Source of the DNA: Candidatus Rokuibacteriota bacterium
Lineage (GTDB): Bacteria > Methylomirabilota > Methylomirabilia > Rokubacteriales > CSP1-6
Reading direction: 5' to 3'
Assembly (NCBI GenBank): GCA_003221695.1
Contig: QHSX01000045.1
Coordinates: 1-64,000, forward strand
Length of the DNA stretch: 64,000 nucleotides
Made by a program: the position numbers and the translations under genes. This document shows positions 16,017 to 24,749 of this stretch, piece by piece (the first letter of the stretch is position 1; every line of letters starts with the position of its first letter). A model generated the notes under the pieces. It had not been told where the DNA came from. It was given only the letters and a program-made list of their open reading frames with translations, and did not search any database.

Positions 16017-17210
16017 ATGGGCGCGCTCGACGGGATCAAGATTCTCGAGCTGGCGCGGGTACCGCCGGCGGAGCTCCCCGGGATGCTGCTGGCCGACATG
16101 GGGGCGGACGTCCTGAAGATCGAGACCCCCGAGCCCGGGCGGTACATGGACGAGAGCTGGGTCCGGCGGACGATCCACTCGTTCACGAACCGCAACAAGC
16201 GCTCGATGACGCTGAACATGAAGGCGGGCGACGGGCAGGCGATCTTCAGGAAGCTCGCGGCGGGCGCCGACGTGATCGTCGAGGGCTTCCGGCCGGGCGT
16301 CATGTCGCGGCTCGGCGCCGACTACGCGACGCTCAGCCGCCTGAACCCGCGCCTCGTCTATTGCTCGCTCTCGGGCTTCGGCCAGGACGGCCCGTACCGC
16401 GACCATCCCGCCCACGACATGAACTACCTCTCGCTCGCCGGCGTCCTCGGCCTGATCGGTGAGCCCGGCCGCAAGCCCGTCATTCCGCTGAACCTCGTCG
16501 CCGACTACGCGGGCGCGTCCATGCACGGGGCGCTCGGCATCGTGCTCGCGCTCTACGCGCGCGAGCGGACCGGGCGCGGCCAGCACGTGGACGTCGCCTA
16601 CCTCGACACGTCGGTCTCGCTCCTCGCGGCAACGCCGAACATGCGCTTCTTCTTCAGCGACGGCCTGGCCCCGCGGCGGGGCGAGGGGTTCCTCGGCGGA
16701 TCCTATCCCTACTACGCGATCTACGAGACCCGGGACGGCAAGCTCCTCACGGTCGGCTGCACCGAGCCCTGGCTCTGGGAGAACTTCTGCAGGGCGATCG
16801 CCCGGCCGGAGCTCGCGCGGTTCGCGCGCAAGCCCGACCAGTTCGTGCGCGCCGCCGACGCCGAGGAGGAGGCCGCGCGAGGGGAGATCGAGGCGATCAT
16901 CAAGACTCGCGACCGCGACGAGTGGTTCGCCCTCCTCACGAAGGCCGACGTGTGCGTCGGCAAGGTGTACGAGGTCGAGGAGATGGTGCGGGACCCTCAG
17001 ATCAACCACCGGCAGATGATCGTGGACGTCGAGCACCCCAAGCACGGGCGCGTCCGTCAGGTCGGCATCGCGATCAAGCTCTCCGACACGCCCGGGACGC
17101 TCCGGAGCGCCGCGCCCCTGCCGTCCGAGCACACCGAGGACGTTCTAAAAGATCTCGGGCTCTCCGCCGCCGACATCGGACGGCTCCGCGACACGGGCGT
17201 CATCGAGTAG
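16017..17210 (+). CDS. CaiB/BaiF family CoA transferase, alpha-methylacyl-CoA-racemase-like
   Basis: 397 residues, ATG with strong SD (GGAGGAG). Class III CoA-transferase fold: KILELARVPPAELPGMLLAD start, ADVLKIETPEPG, and the catalytic Asp in PAHDMNYLSLAGVLG near 140. NLVADYAGASMHGALG is the pattern seen in alpha-methylacyl-CoA racemases, so it may epimerise 2-methylacyl-CoA or move CoA between carboxylic acids. Cytosolic, monocistronic, convergent with the patatin gene. Confidence 0.88.
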   Translation: MGALDGIKILELARVPPAELPGMLLADMGADVLKIETPEPGRYMDESWVRRTIHSFTNRNKRSMTLNMKAGDGQAIFRKLAAGADVIVEGFRPGVMSRLGADYATLSRLNPRLVYCSLSGFGQDGPYRDHPAHDMNYLSLAGVLGLIGEPGRKPVIPLNLVADYAGASMHGALGIVLALYARERTGRGQHVDVAYLDTSVSLLAATPNMRFFFSDGLAPRRGEGFLGGSYPYYAIYETRDGKLLTVGCTEPWLWENFCRAIARPELARFARKPDQFVRAADAEEEAARGEIEAIIKTRDRDEWFALLTKADVCVGKVYEVEEMVRDPQINHRQMIVDVEHPKHGRVRQVGIAIKLSDTPGTLRSAAPLPSEHTEDVLKDLGLSAADIGRLRDTGVIE

Positions 17211-17250
17211 CGCCCGGGGGACGGTTGGTCGTCCTCTGGTCAGCGCGCTC

Positions 17251-17280
17251 CCCGCCCTCGCCCTCCGAGAGGCGAGCGGG
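17251..17280. terminator. Candidate bidirectional hairpin terminator
   Basis: CTCGCC-CTCCGAGA-GGCGAG, extended by CCCG/CGGG with a small bulge, sits between the convergent CoA transferase and patatin stops. No U-tract on either strand, so strength is doubtful. Confidence 0.4.
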
Positions 17281-17282
17281 AC

Positions 17283-18341
17283 TTAGACCGCGAGCGCCTG
17301 GAGCTGCAGGCGCTTGAGCAGCGGCGCGCCGTGCTCGTCGAGCCACTCCCGCGTGGACTCGTAGCCGAACCGGAGGGCCGCGCGGCTCGCCTCGAAGCCC
17401 ATCGAGGGCCCGAAGAGCGGCGCCTTGGCCTGCGAAGGCTGGATGAGGAAGAACTCGGTCCGCGGGTACTTCATTCGAAGCGTCGTGAGGCCCAGCTGGA
17501 GGAGGTTCTGGCTGTAGATCCGGCCGGCCTGCTCCATGATCGAGTAGAGGCCGCGGCTGCGCAGCGGGGCGGCGGTCTTCCCGTTGTTCGGCACGAGCGG
17601 GTTCACGACGATCACGACCCGCGCGCCCCCCTCGGCGGCAAGGTCCGCGTGGCCGCTGAAGCCCACGCCGCCGTCGACGTAGTCATGGCCGGCGACGGTG
17701 TAGGGCTCGAAGAAGCCGGGGATCGCCGAGGAGGCCGCGATCGCGACGCTGATCGGGACGTCACGGAGCTCGTCGCGGCCGAACACGACGCGCTGCGCGC
17801 TGTCGAGGTCGATCGCCGGGATCAGGAGCGTGCGCTCGAGCTCCGGGAAGGAGTTCCGGAGCCCGCGCTTGTCGAACGCCTCCCGCATGAAACGCTCGAG
17901 CGTCTCGAGGCCGAAGAACCCCGCGGGGAGATCGTGCTCGGCGTGGGCGAGCATGTCGGGCACCGAGCCGCGCATCCCCCTGATCGCGTTCTTGCCGATG
18001 GCCCAGACGAGGCGGCCGAAGCGTCCGGCGGCGTGACGGAACGAGTCCGAGGCGAAGACGGCGCTGCGCCGGAAGTTCAGCGGGTCGTCGAGGTCATGGT
18101 CGATGATGCGGAAGAGCTCGGAGGCGGGCACCCCGGCGGCGAGGATCGACGCCACGACCGCGCCCGCACTGCAGCCGATATAGATGTCGAAGCGGCCATG
18201 GCTGTTCATCCGCTCCTCGAGGGCGGTGATCGCGCCGACTTCGTACATCCCCCCGATGACGCCGCCACCCGCGAGCGCCAGCGCGCAGCGGGGTCGCTGT
18301 CGGGGTCGCCAGAGCTCCTTCGCGCGCTCCAACCAGTCCAT
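17283..18341 (-). CDS. Patatin-like phospholipase
   Basis: 352 residues from ATG 18341 (MDWLERAKELWRP), the first ATG after a TAGAAT promoter; ATG 18353 overlaps that hexamer. Oxyanion-hole glycines ALAGGGVIGGMYEVGAI at 22-38, nucleophile Ser58 in GCSAG, and the dyad Asp in YVDGGVGFSG near 215. This Ser-Asp dyad enzyme hydrolyses acyl esters of membrane lipids. No signal peptide, so cytosolic or membrane-peripheral. The C-terminal 100 residues are helical and basic. Confidence 0.88.
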   Translation of the reverse strand: MDWLERAKELWRPRQRPRCALALAGGGVIGGMYEVGAITALEERMNSHGRFDIYIGCSAGAVVASILAAGVPASELFRIIDHDLDDPLNFRRSAVFASDSFRHAAGRFGRLVWAIGKNAIRGMRGSVPDMLAHAEHDLPAGFFGLETLERFMREAFDKRGLRNSFPELERTLLIPAIDLDSAQRVVFGRDELRDVPISVAIAASSAIPGFFEPYTVAGHDYVDGGVGFSGHADLAAEGGARVVIVVNPLVPNNGKTAAPLRSRGLYSIMEQAGRIYSQNLLQLGLTTLRMKYPRTEFFLIQPSQAKAPLFGPSMGFEASRAALRFGYESTREWLDEHGAPLLKRLQLQALAV

Positions 18342-18351
18342 GCCGAAGTTC

Positions 18352-18357
18352 ATTCTA
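18352..18357 (-). promoter_or_regulatory. TAGAAT -10 element of the patatin gene
   Basis: The decamer TGCTAGAATG (18351-18360, minus strand) is identical to that before the acyl-CoA dehydrogenase and lactonase-like genes. Its TAGAAT ends 10 nt before ATG 18341. Confidence 0.5.
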
Positions 18358-18387
18358 GCAAGCCCCCTGCCAGCCCAAGCCCCAATC

Positions 18388-18409
18388 CGGAAAACCATTG
18401 AATTTTCCG
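18388..18409. repeat. A+T-rich inverted repeat upstream of the patatin gene
   Basis: CGGAAAA-CCATTGAA-TTTTCCG, 7-bp arms, lies 30 bp upstream of the patatin -10. It is A+T-rich against a G+C-rich background, so an operator is possible. The remaining sequence to 18563 shows nothing else I can support. Confidence 0.35.
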
Positions 18410-18563
18410 TCGGCTATCCCTGAGCCCTGCCCTTTTGACGTCGCGCGAACCCGAATGACGCAGGGCGAATCCGATAAGTTCTTGGACGGACCGGCCAGGA
18501 TGGCGCCACCCAGCGGACACCCCGGGGCCGACCTCCATCTGGGCACGATCCCTGCGGAGACGG

Positions 18564-19085
18564 CTACTTCGCGAAGTGATCCCGGGCGAGCGGCGGCCTC
18601 ACGTCGGCGCCGGCGAAGGAGAGGGTCACCACGATCTCGACCGAGGCCCCGCCCCCGAGCCCCTGGCAGCCGATCGCGGCGCGCGTCGGCTTGCCCCGAT
18701 CGCCATACAGCTCGACGAGGAGATCGGCCGCGCCGTTGACGACGCGGGGCTGGTCGTTGAAGCCCGGTGCCGAGTTCACGAACCCGGTCATGTGGACGAC
18801 CTGCTGCACCCGGTCGAGGTCGCCGAGGGCGTACCTGACAGCGGCCAGGGTCGTGAGGGCCGCGTAGCGCGCGGCCTCGTAGCCCTCTTCGACCGTCAGG
18901 TCCCGACCAAGCACGCCCGGGAGGTAAGGCTTCCCGTCCCGGATCGGTACGGTCCCCGAGAGGTAGAGCAGGCCCTGCACGGGGAAGTGCGAGACGTAGT
19001 GCGCGCCCGCCGGGTTACTCCGGTAGAGGTCCTCGAGATTCGGTACCGCCAGCCCGAGCGCCTTGAGCTTCGCCTCGATCTGCAT
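18564..19085 (-). CDS. RidA/YjgF family protein
   Basis: 173 residues, slightly longer than the usual 130 because of an N-terminal extension (MQIEAKLKALGLAVPNLEDL). Core features: LLYLSGTVPIRDGK, the helix AARYAALTTLAAVRYALGDL, and GKPTRAAIGCQGLGGGASVE, which keeps the Arg used by active RidA enzymes to bind the imine carboxylate. Likely hydrolyses reactive enamines/imines or a related intermediate in the cytosol. Divergent from pirin. Confidence 0.85.
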   Translation of the reverse strand: MQIEAKLKALGLAVPNLEDLYRSNPAGAHYVSHFPVQGLLYLSGTVPIRDGKPYLPGVLGRDLTVEEGYEAARYAALTTLAAVRYALGDLDRVQQVVHMTGFVNSAPGFNDQPRVVNGAADLLVELYGDRGKPTRAAIGCQGLGGGASVEIVVTLSFAGADVRPPLARDHFAK

Positions 19086-19218
19086 CTGAGCCTCCCGCGG
19101 AATTTCACGTCGGAGTCGCCTGATCGCGATCCCACCCTACGAGAGGAGCGTCGACGATGTCAAAAGTCGCCGGGAGTTCAGAATCCCGATCGGCCGGCCG
19201 CCACTCTAAAGGGTCGAC

Positions 19219-19917
19219 ATGGTTATCATCAGGCGCTCGGAGGAGCGGGGCCGCGCCGACTACGGCTGGCTCGACACGCGCCACACCTTCGCGTTCGCGG
19301 ACTACGACGACCCGAAGTACAGGGGCTTCCGGAATCTGCGCGTGATCAACGAGGACCGCGTGCAGCCCGGTCAGGGGTTCCCGACGCACGGCCACCGCGA
19401 CATGGAGATCGTGTCCTATGTGCTCACCGGCGCCCTGGAGCACAAGGACAGTCTCGGAACAGGCTCGGTCATCTGGCCTGGTGACGTCCAGCGAATGAGC
19501 GCGGGCACGGGCGTCCGGCACAGCGAATACAACCCCTCGAAGGACGAGCCTGTGCACTTCCTTCAGGTGTGGGTGCTGCCGGAGCGGCAGGGGCTCGAGC
19601 CGGGCTACGAGCAAAAGCACTTCCCTGACGACGACAAGCGTGGCCGGCTGCGCCTCATCGCCTCGCGCGACGGCGCGGACGGCTCGGTGACGATCCATGC
19701 CGACGTGAAGATTTACGCGGCGGTGCTCGAGCCCGGCGAGCGGGTGCGCCACGCGCTCGGCGAAGACCGGCACGCCTGGCTCCAGGTCGCGCGGGGCGCC
19801 GTCACGCTGAACGGTCGGCCGCTGGTCCACGGCGACGGCGCGGCGGTGAGCGGCGAGCCGGCACTGGCGATTGCGGGCGCGCAGCGGGCCGAGGTCCTGC
19901 TGTTCGACCTGGGCTGA
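19219..19917 (+). CDS. Pirin family protein (bicupin)
   Basis: 232 residues. The N-terminal cupin carries the pirin metal site THGHRDMEIVSYVLTGALEH (three His and Glu, about 56-75), then the conserved MSAGTGVRHSEYNPS near 95. The C-terminal cupin is degenerate. Homologues bind Fe and some oxidise quercetin; the physiological substrate here is unknown. Its start is an ATG after GGGTCGAC without a good SD. Convergent with the response regulator. Confidence 0.87.
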   Translation: MVIIRRSEERGRADYGWLDTRHTFAFADYDDPKYRGFRNLRVINEDRVQPGQGFPTHGHRDMEIVSYVLTGALEHKDSLGTGSVIWPGDVQRMSAGTGVRHSEYNPSKDEPVHFLQVWVLPERQGLEPGYEQKHFPDDDKRGRLRLIASRDGADGSVTIHADVKIYAAVLEPGERVRHALGEDRHAWLQVARGAVTLNGRPLVHGDGAAVSGEPALAIAGAQRAEVLLFDLG

Positions 19918-19929
19918 GGCGGGTCGGAC

Positions 19930-20586
19930 CTACTCGTCCACGCGCCGTTGCTGTCGCAGGCGTTCGAGCTCGGGCTCGACGAACTTCGTCCGGCACTCCG
20001 GGCAGATGCCGTGGGTGAACTGGGCCTCCGAGTGTTCCTCGATGTAGCTCTCGACCTGCTGCCAGTAGTTCCGGTCGTCGCGCACCTTCTTGCAGTAGGA
20101 GCAGATCGGCAGGAGCCCGTGGAGCAGCTTCACGCGGGCGAGCGCGTCCTCGAGCTCTCGGACCCGGTCGGCGAGGATCGTCTGGAGCTCGAGCAGCCGC
20201 TCGCCGACGCGAACCCGGGCGCGTAGCTCTTCCCGCTGGAAGGGCTTCACGATGTAGTCGTCGGCGCCCGCCGTGAGGCCCGTCACGATGTCCTGGGTGC
20301 GCGCCCGCGCCGTCACGAAGATCAGGTAGGGCTTGAGGGGCTTCGGCAGCGCGCGAACCCTCCGGCACAGCTCCAGGCCATCCATCCCCGGCATCGTCCA
20401 GTCGAGGATCGCCAGGGCCGGCGCGTCCTCGCGCTCGAGGATCGCGAGGGCCTCCTCGCCCGTGGCCGCCGCGAAGACCTCGTAGCCCCAACCCCGGAGC
20501 GACGTCTGGATCAGGCGGCGGATGCCCGGCTCGTCGTCGACGACGAGTACCCGGAGCCTATCCGATGGTGTCGGGCTGGCCGGCAT
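19930..20586 (-). CDS. Response regulator receiver protein with C-terminal CxxC/CxxC zinc-ribbon-like region
   Basis: 218 residues from ATG 20586, which shares one base with the upstream stop (TGATG) after a GGAGGTG ribosome-binding site; a GTG 3 nt earlier is possible. REC domain 10-130: acidic pair VVDDEPG, phospho-acceptor Asp in ILDWTMPGMDG near 61, Thr in VTARA, Lys in IVKPF. A coiled coil links to ICSYCKKVRDDRNYWQQVES and HGICPECRTKF, a Cys4 module usually found behind PAS or HAMP domains of sensor kinases. No DNA-binding output. No histidine kinase is adjacent, so its partner is unknown. Confidence 0.87.
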   Translation of the reverse strand: MPASPTPSDRLRVLVVDDEPGIRRLIQTSLRGWGYEVFAAATGEEALAILEREDAPALAILDWTMPGMDGLELCRRVRALPKPLKPYLIFVTARARTQDIVTGLTAGADDYIVKPFQREELRARVRVGERLLELQTILADRVRELEDALARVKLLHGLLPICSYCKKVRDDRNYWQQVESYIEEHSEAQFTHGICPECRTKFVEPELERLRQQRRVDE

Positions 20587-21410
20587 CACACCTCCATCAG
20601 GTCTTCGCCGACGGCGACGGGCCCGGCGTAGTGCTTCCGGGCGGCGGCCCGGAGCGCCTCCGGGTCGGACCCGGGCATCAGGTGGGTCATCACGAGCGCC
20701 TTCGCGTGCGCCTCCTTTGCCACCAGGCCGATCTGGTCGGGCTGGGTGTGGTAGGCGGCGAGGTCTCTAATCTTGTCCTCGATCGTCGCCCAGCCACAGC
20801 CGGGGGCCCACGACGTCTTCGCCATCTCGCAGCACTCGTGGACGAGACAGTCGACGCCGTGCGCCCAGCGCACGAGGTTCTCGCACGGCCGCGTGTCGCC
20901 GGAGACGACGACGCTGCGGCCGCCACCCTCGAAGCGGAAACCGTACGCCGGCTTCACGGGGTCGTGCTCGACGAGGAACGCGCTCACCCTGACGCCGCCA
21001 GCCTCCGTCACGCTGCCCTCCTCGATCTCCGTCACGCGCACCTCGGGCCGCGTCCGATCGTGCATGTGGGCGCGGCGCACTTCGATGTCCCACGCGAGGT
21101 AATCGAGCAGCCGGGCGACCTGCGCGCGCGTCCCGGCCGGCCCCCAGATCTCGAGCGGCGCGTTCTGGCCGCCGATCCAGCGCGTGATCAGCAGGTGGCC
21201 CAGGTCGATCGTGTGATCCGAGTGGTGGTGCGTGATGAAGACGCGCGGCCAGTCGTACGGCCTCATGCCCACCTGCACGAGCTGGACGCCGACGCCCGAC
21301 CCGGCGTCGACGAGGAAGCACTCGCCCTCGAGCGAGAGCAGTGTCGCCGGGCCGCGCCGTCGCGGGTTGGGCGGCGGGGAACCGGTGCCGAGAAGGATCG
21401 CGCGTAGCAT
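20586..21410 (-). CDS. Metallo-beta-lactamase-fold hydrolase
   Basis: 274 residues. RNase Z/AtsA-type opening AILLGTGSPPPNPRRRGPA, zinc motif ITHHHSDHTIDLGH near 60, later His/Asp in VEHDPVKPAYGFRF, VSGDTRPCENL and MTHLMPGS. The pattern resembles ribonuclease Z-like arylsulfatases (AtsA), but the reaction cannot be assigned. It is translationally coupled to the response regulator. TAGTAT lies 28 nt upstream of the ATG, with GGAG as SD. Confidence 0.83.
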   Translation of the reverse strand: MLRAILLGTGSPPPNPRRRGPATLLSLEGECFLVDAGSGVGVQLVQVGMRPYDWPRVFITHHHSDHTIDLGHLLITRWIGGQNAPLEIWGPAGTRAQVARLLDYLAWDIEVRRAHMHDRTRPEVRVTEIEEGSVTEAGGVRVSAFLVEHDPVKPAYGFRFEGGGRSVVVSGDTRPCENLVRWAHGVDCLVHECCEMAKTSWAPGCGWATIEDKIRDLAAYHTQPDQIGLVAKEAHAKALVMTHLMPGSDPEALRAAARKHYAGPVAVGEDLMEV

Positions 21411-21438
21411 GGGGCTCCGTCGAAGGGAGCTACGACGG

Positions 21439-21444
21439 ATACTA
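21439..21444 (-). promoter_or_regulatory. Candidate -10 (TAGTAT) of the hydrolase/response-regulator operon
   Basis: Found on the minus strand in GTGCTAGTATCC, the same GCTAGNAT core as the TGCTAGAATG promoters, but here 28 nt before the start codon with a leader that has its own SD (GGAG). Confidence 0.4.
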
Positions 21445-21465
21445 GCACGACGCCGCGGCTCGCCC

Positions 21466-23076
21466 CTAGCGCCGCTTCTTCCTCGCGCGGAGGTCGATCA
21501 CGCCCGGGCGGCGGCGTGGGTCCTCGCCGCGCGGGAAGATCTGGGTCTTTTGCACTTTCTGGGTTCCGGTGGTCGGGAGGCTCGCGACGAAGAGGATCCA
21601 GCCGGGCGCCTTGAAGTAGGCGAGCTTGTCGAGGCACCAGTCGACGAGCCGCTCGGCGAGCGCGTGGTCGGCGCTGGTCCCCGCCATCGGCACGACGCAA
21701 GCCATCACCTCTTCCTCGCGGATCTCGTCCGGCACCGCGAGGACCGCGACCTGGGCCACGGCCTCGTGGGCCTGGAGGGCCGCCTCCACCTCGGCGGCGG
21801 CGATGTTCTCGCCTGAGCGCCGGATGATGTTCTTCTTGCGGTCGACGAAGTGGAACATGCCGTCCTCGGCCTGCCGCACGACGTCGCCCGTGTGGAACCA
21901 GCCGCCACGCCACGCCTCCTCGGTCGCCTCCGGGTTCTTGAGGTAGCCCGAGAAGAAGCCCCGGCGAGGATCCGGCCCGGTGCAGCGGACGACCAGCTCG
22001 CCCTCCGTTCCGCGCGGGACCTCACGGTCACGCTCGTCCACCACCCGCGCGTCGAACTCGCCGAAGGGTCGGCCGAAGGCGCGTGTCGACGTCTGTCGCG
22101 GATCGTGGCAGTCGCCGAAGATGCGCCCGGTCTCGGTCATGCCCCACACCTCGATCAGCGGGAACCCGAACCGCTTCTCGAAGACCTGGTGGAGCTCGGG
22201 CTCGACCCCCGCCCCCACGCCGAACCGCACGCGGTGTCGGGTCTCCTCGGGTGTGGGCGGCTGGTTGAGGAGCAGTGGCGGCATCACCCCGAGGTAGTGG
22301 ATGACGGTCGCGCGGGTCGCGACCACGTCCCTCCACCAGCGCGTGGGGCTGAAACGCTCGGGGAGGATCAGGCAGTTCGCGGTGAGGATGACGCACGTCG
22401 CGGTCACCGCCTGGCAATTCATGTGGAAGAGCGGCAGGGGATTCAGGATGCGGTCGCGGCCTCGCTCGAAGCCGACGCGTCCGCCGAGATCCCGATACCA
22501 GGCGCCCGCGTTCAGGTAGTAGAAGTTGGTCAGGACGCAGCCCTTCGGTCGCCCCGTCGTCCCCGAGGTGTAGAGGAGGCTACACTCGGTCTCGAGTCCT
22601 GGGGTGGAGGCCCGGGGGACCGGGCCGGGCTTCGGGAGCCTCGCGGGCATGGCCCCGGCGTTCACGACGGGCAGGGGCTTCGGACGCTCGCGGCCGACCG
22701 CCTCGAGGTCGGCGACCCGACTCGCGATCGAGACCGCCAGGTCGGCCTCGGAGTGGTCCATCTGGTAGAGCATCTCGTCGTGCCGGTAGTCGGGGTTGAT
22801 CGGGACGATCCCGCATCCGAGGCTGTTGAGCGCCAGGTAGTGGAAGAAGAACTCCGGCCGGTTCTCGAGCAAGAGCGCGACGCGGTGGCCGTGACCGTAG
22901 CCAGCCGCGGCATAGAGCTCCCGCATCCTCGCGACCTCGGCTCTCGTCCGGGCGTACGTGAGCTCGACGCCGTCGGGATGGTACGCGCGCCCCGTGGCAG
23001 GCGGCACCGCGAGGAAGGCGTGGTCGGGCGCCGTCTCGGCGGTCGCGACGAAGGTCTCGTAGACCGTCGTGGCCAT
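21466..23076 (-). CDS. AMP-binding acyl-CoA synthetase (CaiC-like)
   Basis: 536 residues. ANL-superfamily motifs: P-loop YTSGTTGRPKGCVLTN near 170, AMP-site EVWGMTETGRIFG near 310, WFHTGDVVR near 400, hinge DRKKNIIRRSGENIAAAEVE near 420, and catalytic Lys in the C-terminal GTQKVQKTQIF. Activates a carboxylic acid to its CoA thioester through an acyl-AMP. The best resemblance is to carnitine/crotonobetaine-type ligases, but the substrate is open. Start is two nt after the formate-THF ligase stop, so the two form an operon. Confidence 0.9.
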   Translation of the reverse strand: MATTVYETFVATAETAPDHAFLAVPPATGRAYHPDGVELTYARTRAEVARMRELYAAAGYGHGHRVALLLENRPEFFFHYLALNSLGCGIVPINPDYRHDEMLYQMDHSEADLAVSIASRVADLEAVGRERPKPLPVVNAGAMPARLPKPGPVPRASTPGLETECSLLYTSGTTGRPKGCVLTNFYYLNAGAWYRDLGGRVGFERGRDRILNPLPLFHMNCQAVTATCVILTANCLILPERFSPTRWWRDVVATRATVIHYLGVMPPLLLNQPPTPEETRHRVRFGVGAGVEPELHQVFEKRFGFPLIEVWGMTETGRIFGDCHDPRQTSTRAFGRPFGEFDARVVDERDREVPRGTEGELVVRCTGPDPRRGFFSGYLKNPEATEEAWRGGWFHTGDVVRQAEDGMFHFVDRKKNIIRRSGENIAAAEVEAALQAHEAVAQVAVLAVPDEIREEEVMACVVPMAGTSADHALAERLVDWCLDKLAYFKAPGWILFVASLPTTGTQKVQKTQIFPRGEDPRRRPGVIDLRARKKRR

Positions 23077-23078
23077 GG

Positions 23079-24701
23079 TCAGAAGAGGCCCACGATGTTG
23101 CCGTCGGGGTCGACGTCGATGGACTCGGCGCCCGGCACCTTCGGCAGGCCGGGCATCGTGAGGATGTCACCGGCGTACGCGATGACGAACCCGGCCCCCG
23201 CGGCGAGCTTCGCGTCGCGGATGGTCACGCTGAAGCCCCGCGGCCGGCCGGGCTTCTTCGCGTCATCCGAGAGCGAGTTCTGCGTCTTCGCGATGCACAC
23301 CGCGAGCCCGCCGTAGCCCGCCGCCTGCCAGCGCGCGAGCTTCGTCGCCGCCGCGGGCATGAGCCGCACGCCGTCGGCGCCGTAGATCTCGGTGGCGATC
23401 GCCTCGATCTTCTTCGTGAGCGGCACGTCGTCCGCGTACAGGTAGCGGAACGTCCTGGCGTCCGCGGAGTGGATCGCGTCCAGCACCGCTTGCGCGAGGT
23501 CGGTCGCGCCCGCACCACCGAGCTCCCACGCGCGCGAGTCCTTGGCGCGGACGCCCATCGCGCGGCACGCCTCGAGGATCTCGACCGCCTCCGCCTCGGC
23601 GTCGCTCGCGAAGCGGTTCACCGCCACGACCGGTACCAGGCCGAAGCGGCGCACGTTCTCGACGTGCTTCGCGAGGTTCTCGAGCCCGTGGAGCTTCACC
23701 GCCCGGACAGTCGCCACGATCACCGCGCAGGCGGGCGTGAGCCCGCCCGTACGGCACGTGATGTCCACGAACTTCTCTCCACCGAGGTCGGTCGCGAAGC
23801 CCGCCTCGGTGACCACGACGTCGCCCAGCTTGAGGCCGAGGCGCGTGGCGATGAGACTCGAGCAGCCGTGGGCGATGTTGCCGAAGGGCCCGCCGTGGAC
23901 GAGGGCCGGTGTCCCCTCGAGGGTCTGGACCAGGTTGGGCTTGAGCGCGTCCTTGACGAGGACCGCCATCGCCCCGGCAGCCCGAAGCTGGCCCACGGTC
24001 ACGAGCCCGCCGTCAGCCGTCTCGCCAACGATCACGCGCTCGGCGCGGTGTCTAAAGTCGCGCAGGTCCGTCGCCAGGCAGAAGATCGCCATGACCTCGG
24101 AGGCTTCGGTGATCTCGAAGCCGCTCTCGCGCGGCACGCCGTGGGCGGGACCGCCGAGGCCGACGACGATGTTGCGGAGCGCGCGGTCGTTCATGTCCAC
24201 GACGCGCTTCCAGAGGATCCGGCGTGGATCGAGGGCGAGCGCGTTGCCCTGGGCCAGGTGATTGTCGACCATCGCGGCGACCAGATTGTGGGCGGCCCCG
24301 ACCGCGTGCATGTCGCCGGTGAAGTGCAGGTTGATCTCCTCCATCGGCGCGACTTGCGCGCGACCGCCACCGGTGGCGCCGCCCTTGGCGCCGAAGAGGG
24401 GCCCGAGGGCGGGCTGGCGCAGCGCGGCGATCGAGCGCGTGCCGAGCTTGCGGAGGCCGTCGGCAAGGCCGATCGTCGTCGTCGACTTCCCCTCGCCTGC
24501 GGGCGTCGGCGTCATCGCGGTCACGAGCACGAGCGCGCCGTCCGGCCGCGCCCGGGATCGCTCGATCGCCCCCCAGCGGACCTTGGCCTTGTAGCTGCCG
24601 TACGGCTCGAGATCGGCCGCGGCGAGCCCCAGCGTCTCGGCCACGTCCTCGATCGGCCGGAGCTTGACCGTTCGGGCGGTCTCGAGATCCCTCGTCCCCA
24701 T
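23079..24701 (-). CDS. fhs: Formate-tetrahydrofolate ligase
   Basis: 540 residues, close to the usual 555. ATP-binding loop TPTPAGEGKSTTTIGL near 65, followed by LRQPALGPLFGAKGGATGGG and the formate/folate region NLHFTGDMHAVGAAHNLVAA near 125, GGPFGNIAHGCSS near 270. Makes 10-formyl-THF from formate, THF and ATP in one-carbon metabolism; cytosolic tetramer. Immediately upstream are two tandem copies of a 23-bp promoter-like element, the nearer one ending 2 nt before the ATG. The AMP ligase gene follows. Confidence 0.96.
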   Translation of the reverse strand: MGTRDLETARTVKLRPIEDVAETLGLAAADLEPYGSYKAKVRWGAIERSRARPDGALVLVTAMTPTPAGEGKSTTTIGLADGLRKLGTRSIAALRQPALGPLFGAKGGATGGGRAQVAPMEEINLHFTGDMHAVGAAHNLVAAMVDNHLAQGNALALDPRRILWKRVVDMNDRALRNIVVGLGGPAHGVPRESGFEITEASEVMAIFCLATDLRDFRHRAERVIVGETADGGLVTVGQLRAAGAMAVLVKDALKPNLVQTLEGTPALVHGGPFGNIAHGCSSLIATRLGLKLGDVVVTEAGFATDLGGEKFVDITCRTGGLTPACAVIVATVRAVKLHGLENLAKHVENVRRFGLVPVVAVNRFASDAEAEAVEILEACRAMGVRAKDSRAWELGGAGATDLAQAVLDAIHSADARTFRYLYADDVPLTKKIEAIATEIYGADGVRLMPAAATKLARWQAAGYGGLAVCIAKTQNSLSDDAKKPGRPRGFSVTIRDAKLAAGAGFVIAYAGDILTMPGLPKVPGAESIDVDPDGNIVGLF

Positions 24702-24703
24702 CT

Positions 24704-24749
24704 ACTGTAGCGGGGGCCGCGAGGTCATTGGAGCGGGGGCCGCGAGGCC
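24704..24749 (-). repeat. Tandem pair of a 23-bp promoter-like element
   Basis: Minus-strand copies abut exactly. The upstream one (24727-24749) reads GGCCTCGCGG-CCCCCGCTCCAAT, the downstream one (24704-24726) GACCTCGCGG-CCCCCGCTACAGT. Further copies are at 33090-33112 and 54256-54278. The 3' hexamer looks like a -10 box. The pair covers the last codons of the transglutaminase gene and the spacer before fhs. Confidence 0.65.

Noticed and set aside
19157-19218. Short plus-strand frame before the pirin gene
   Set aside because: Ser/Arg-rich, no ribosome-binding site, runs out of phase into pirin; no protein-like features.
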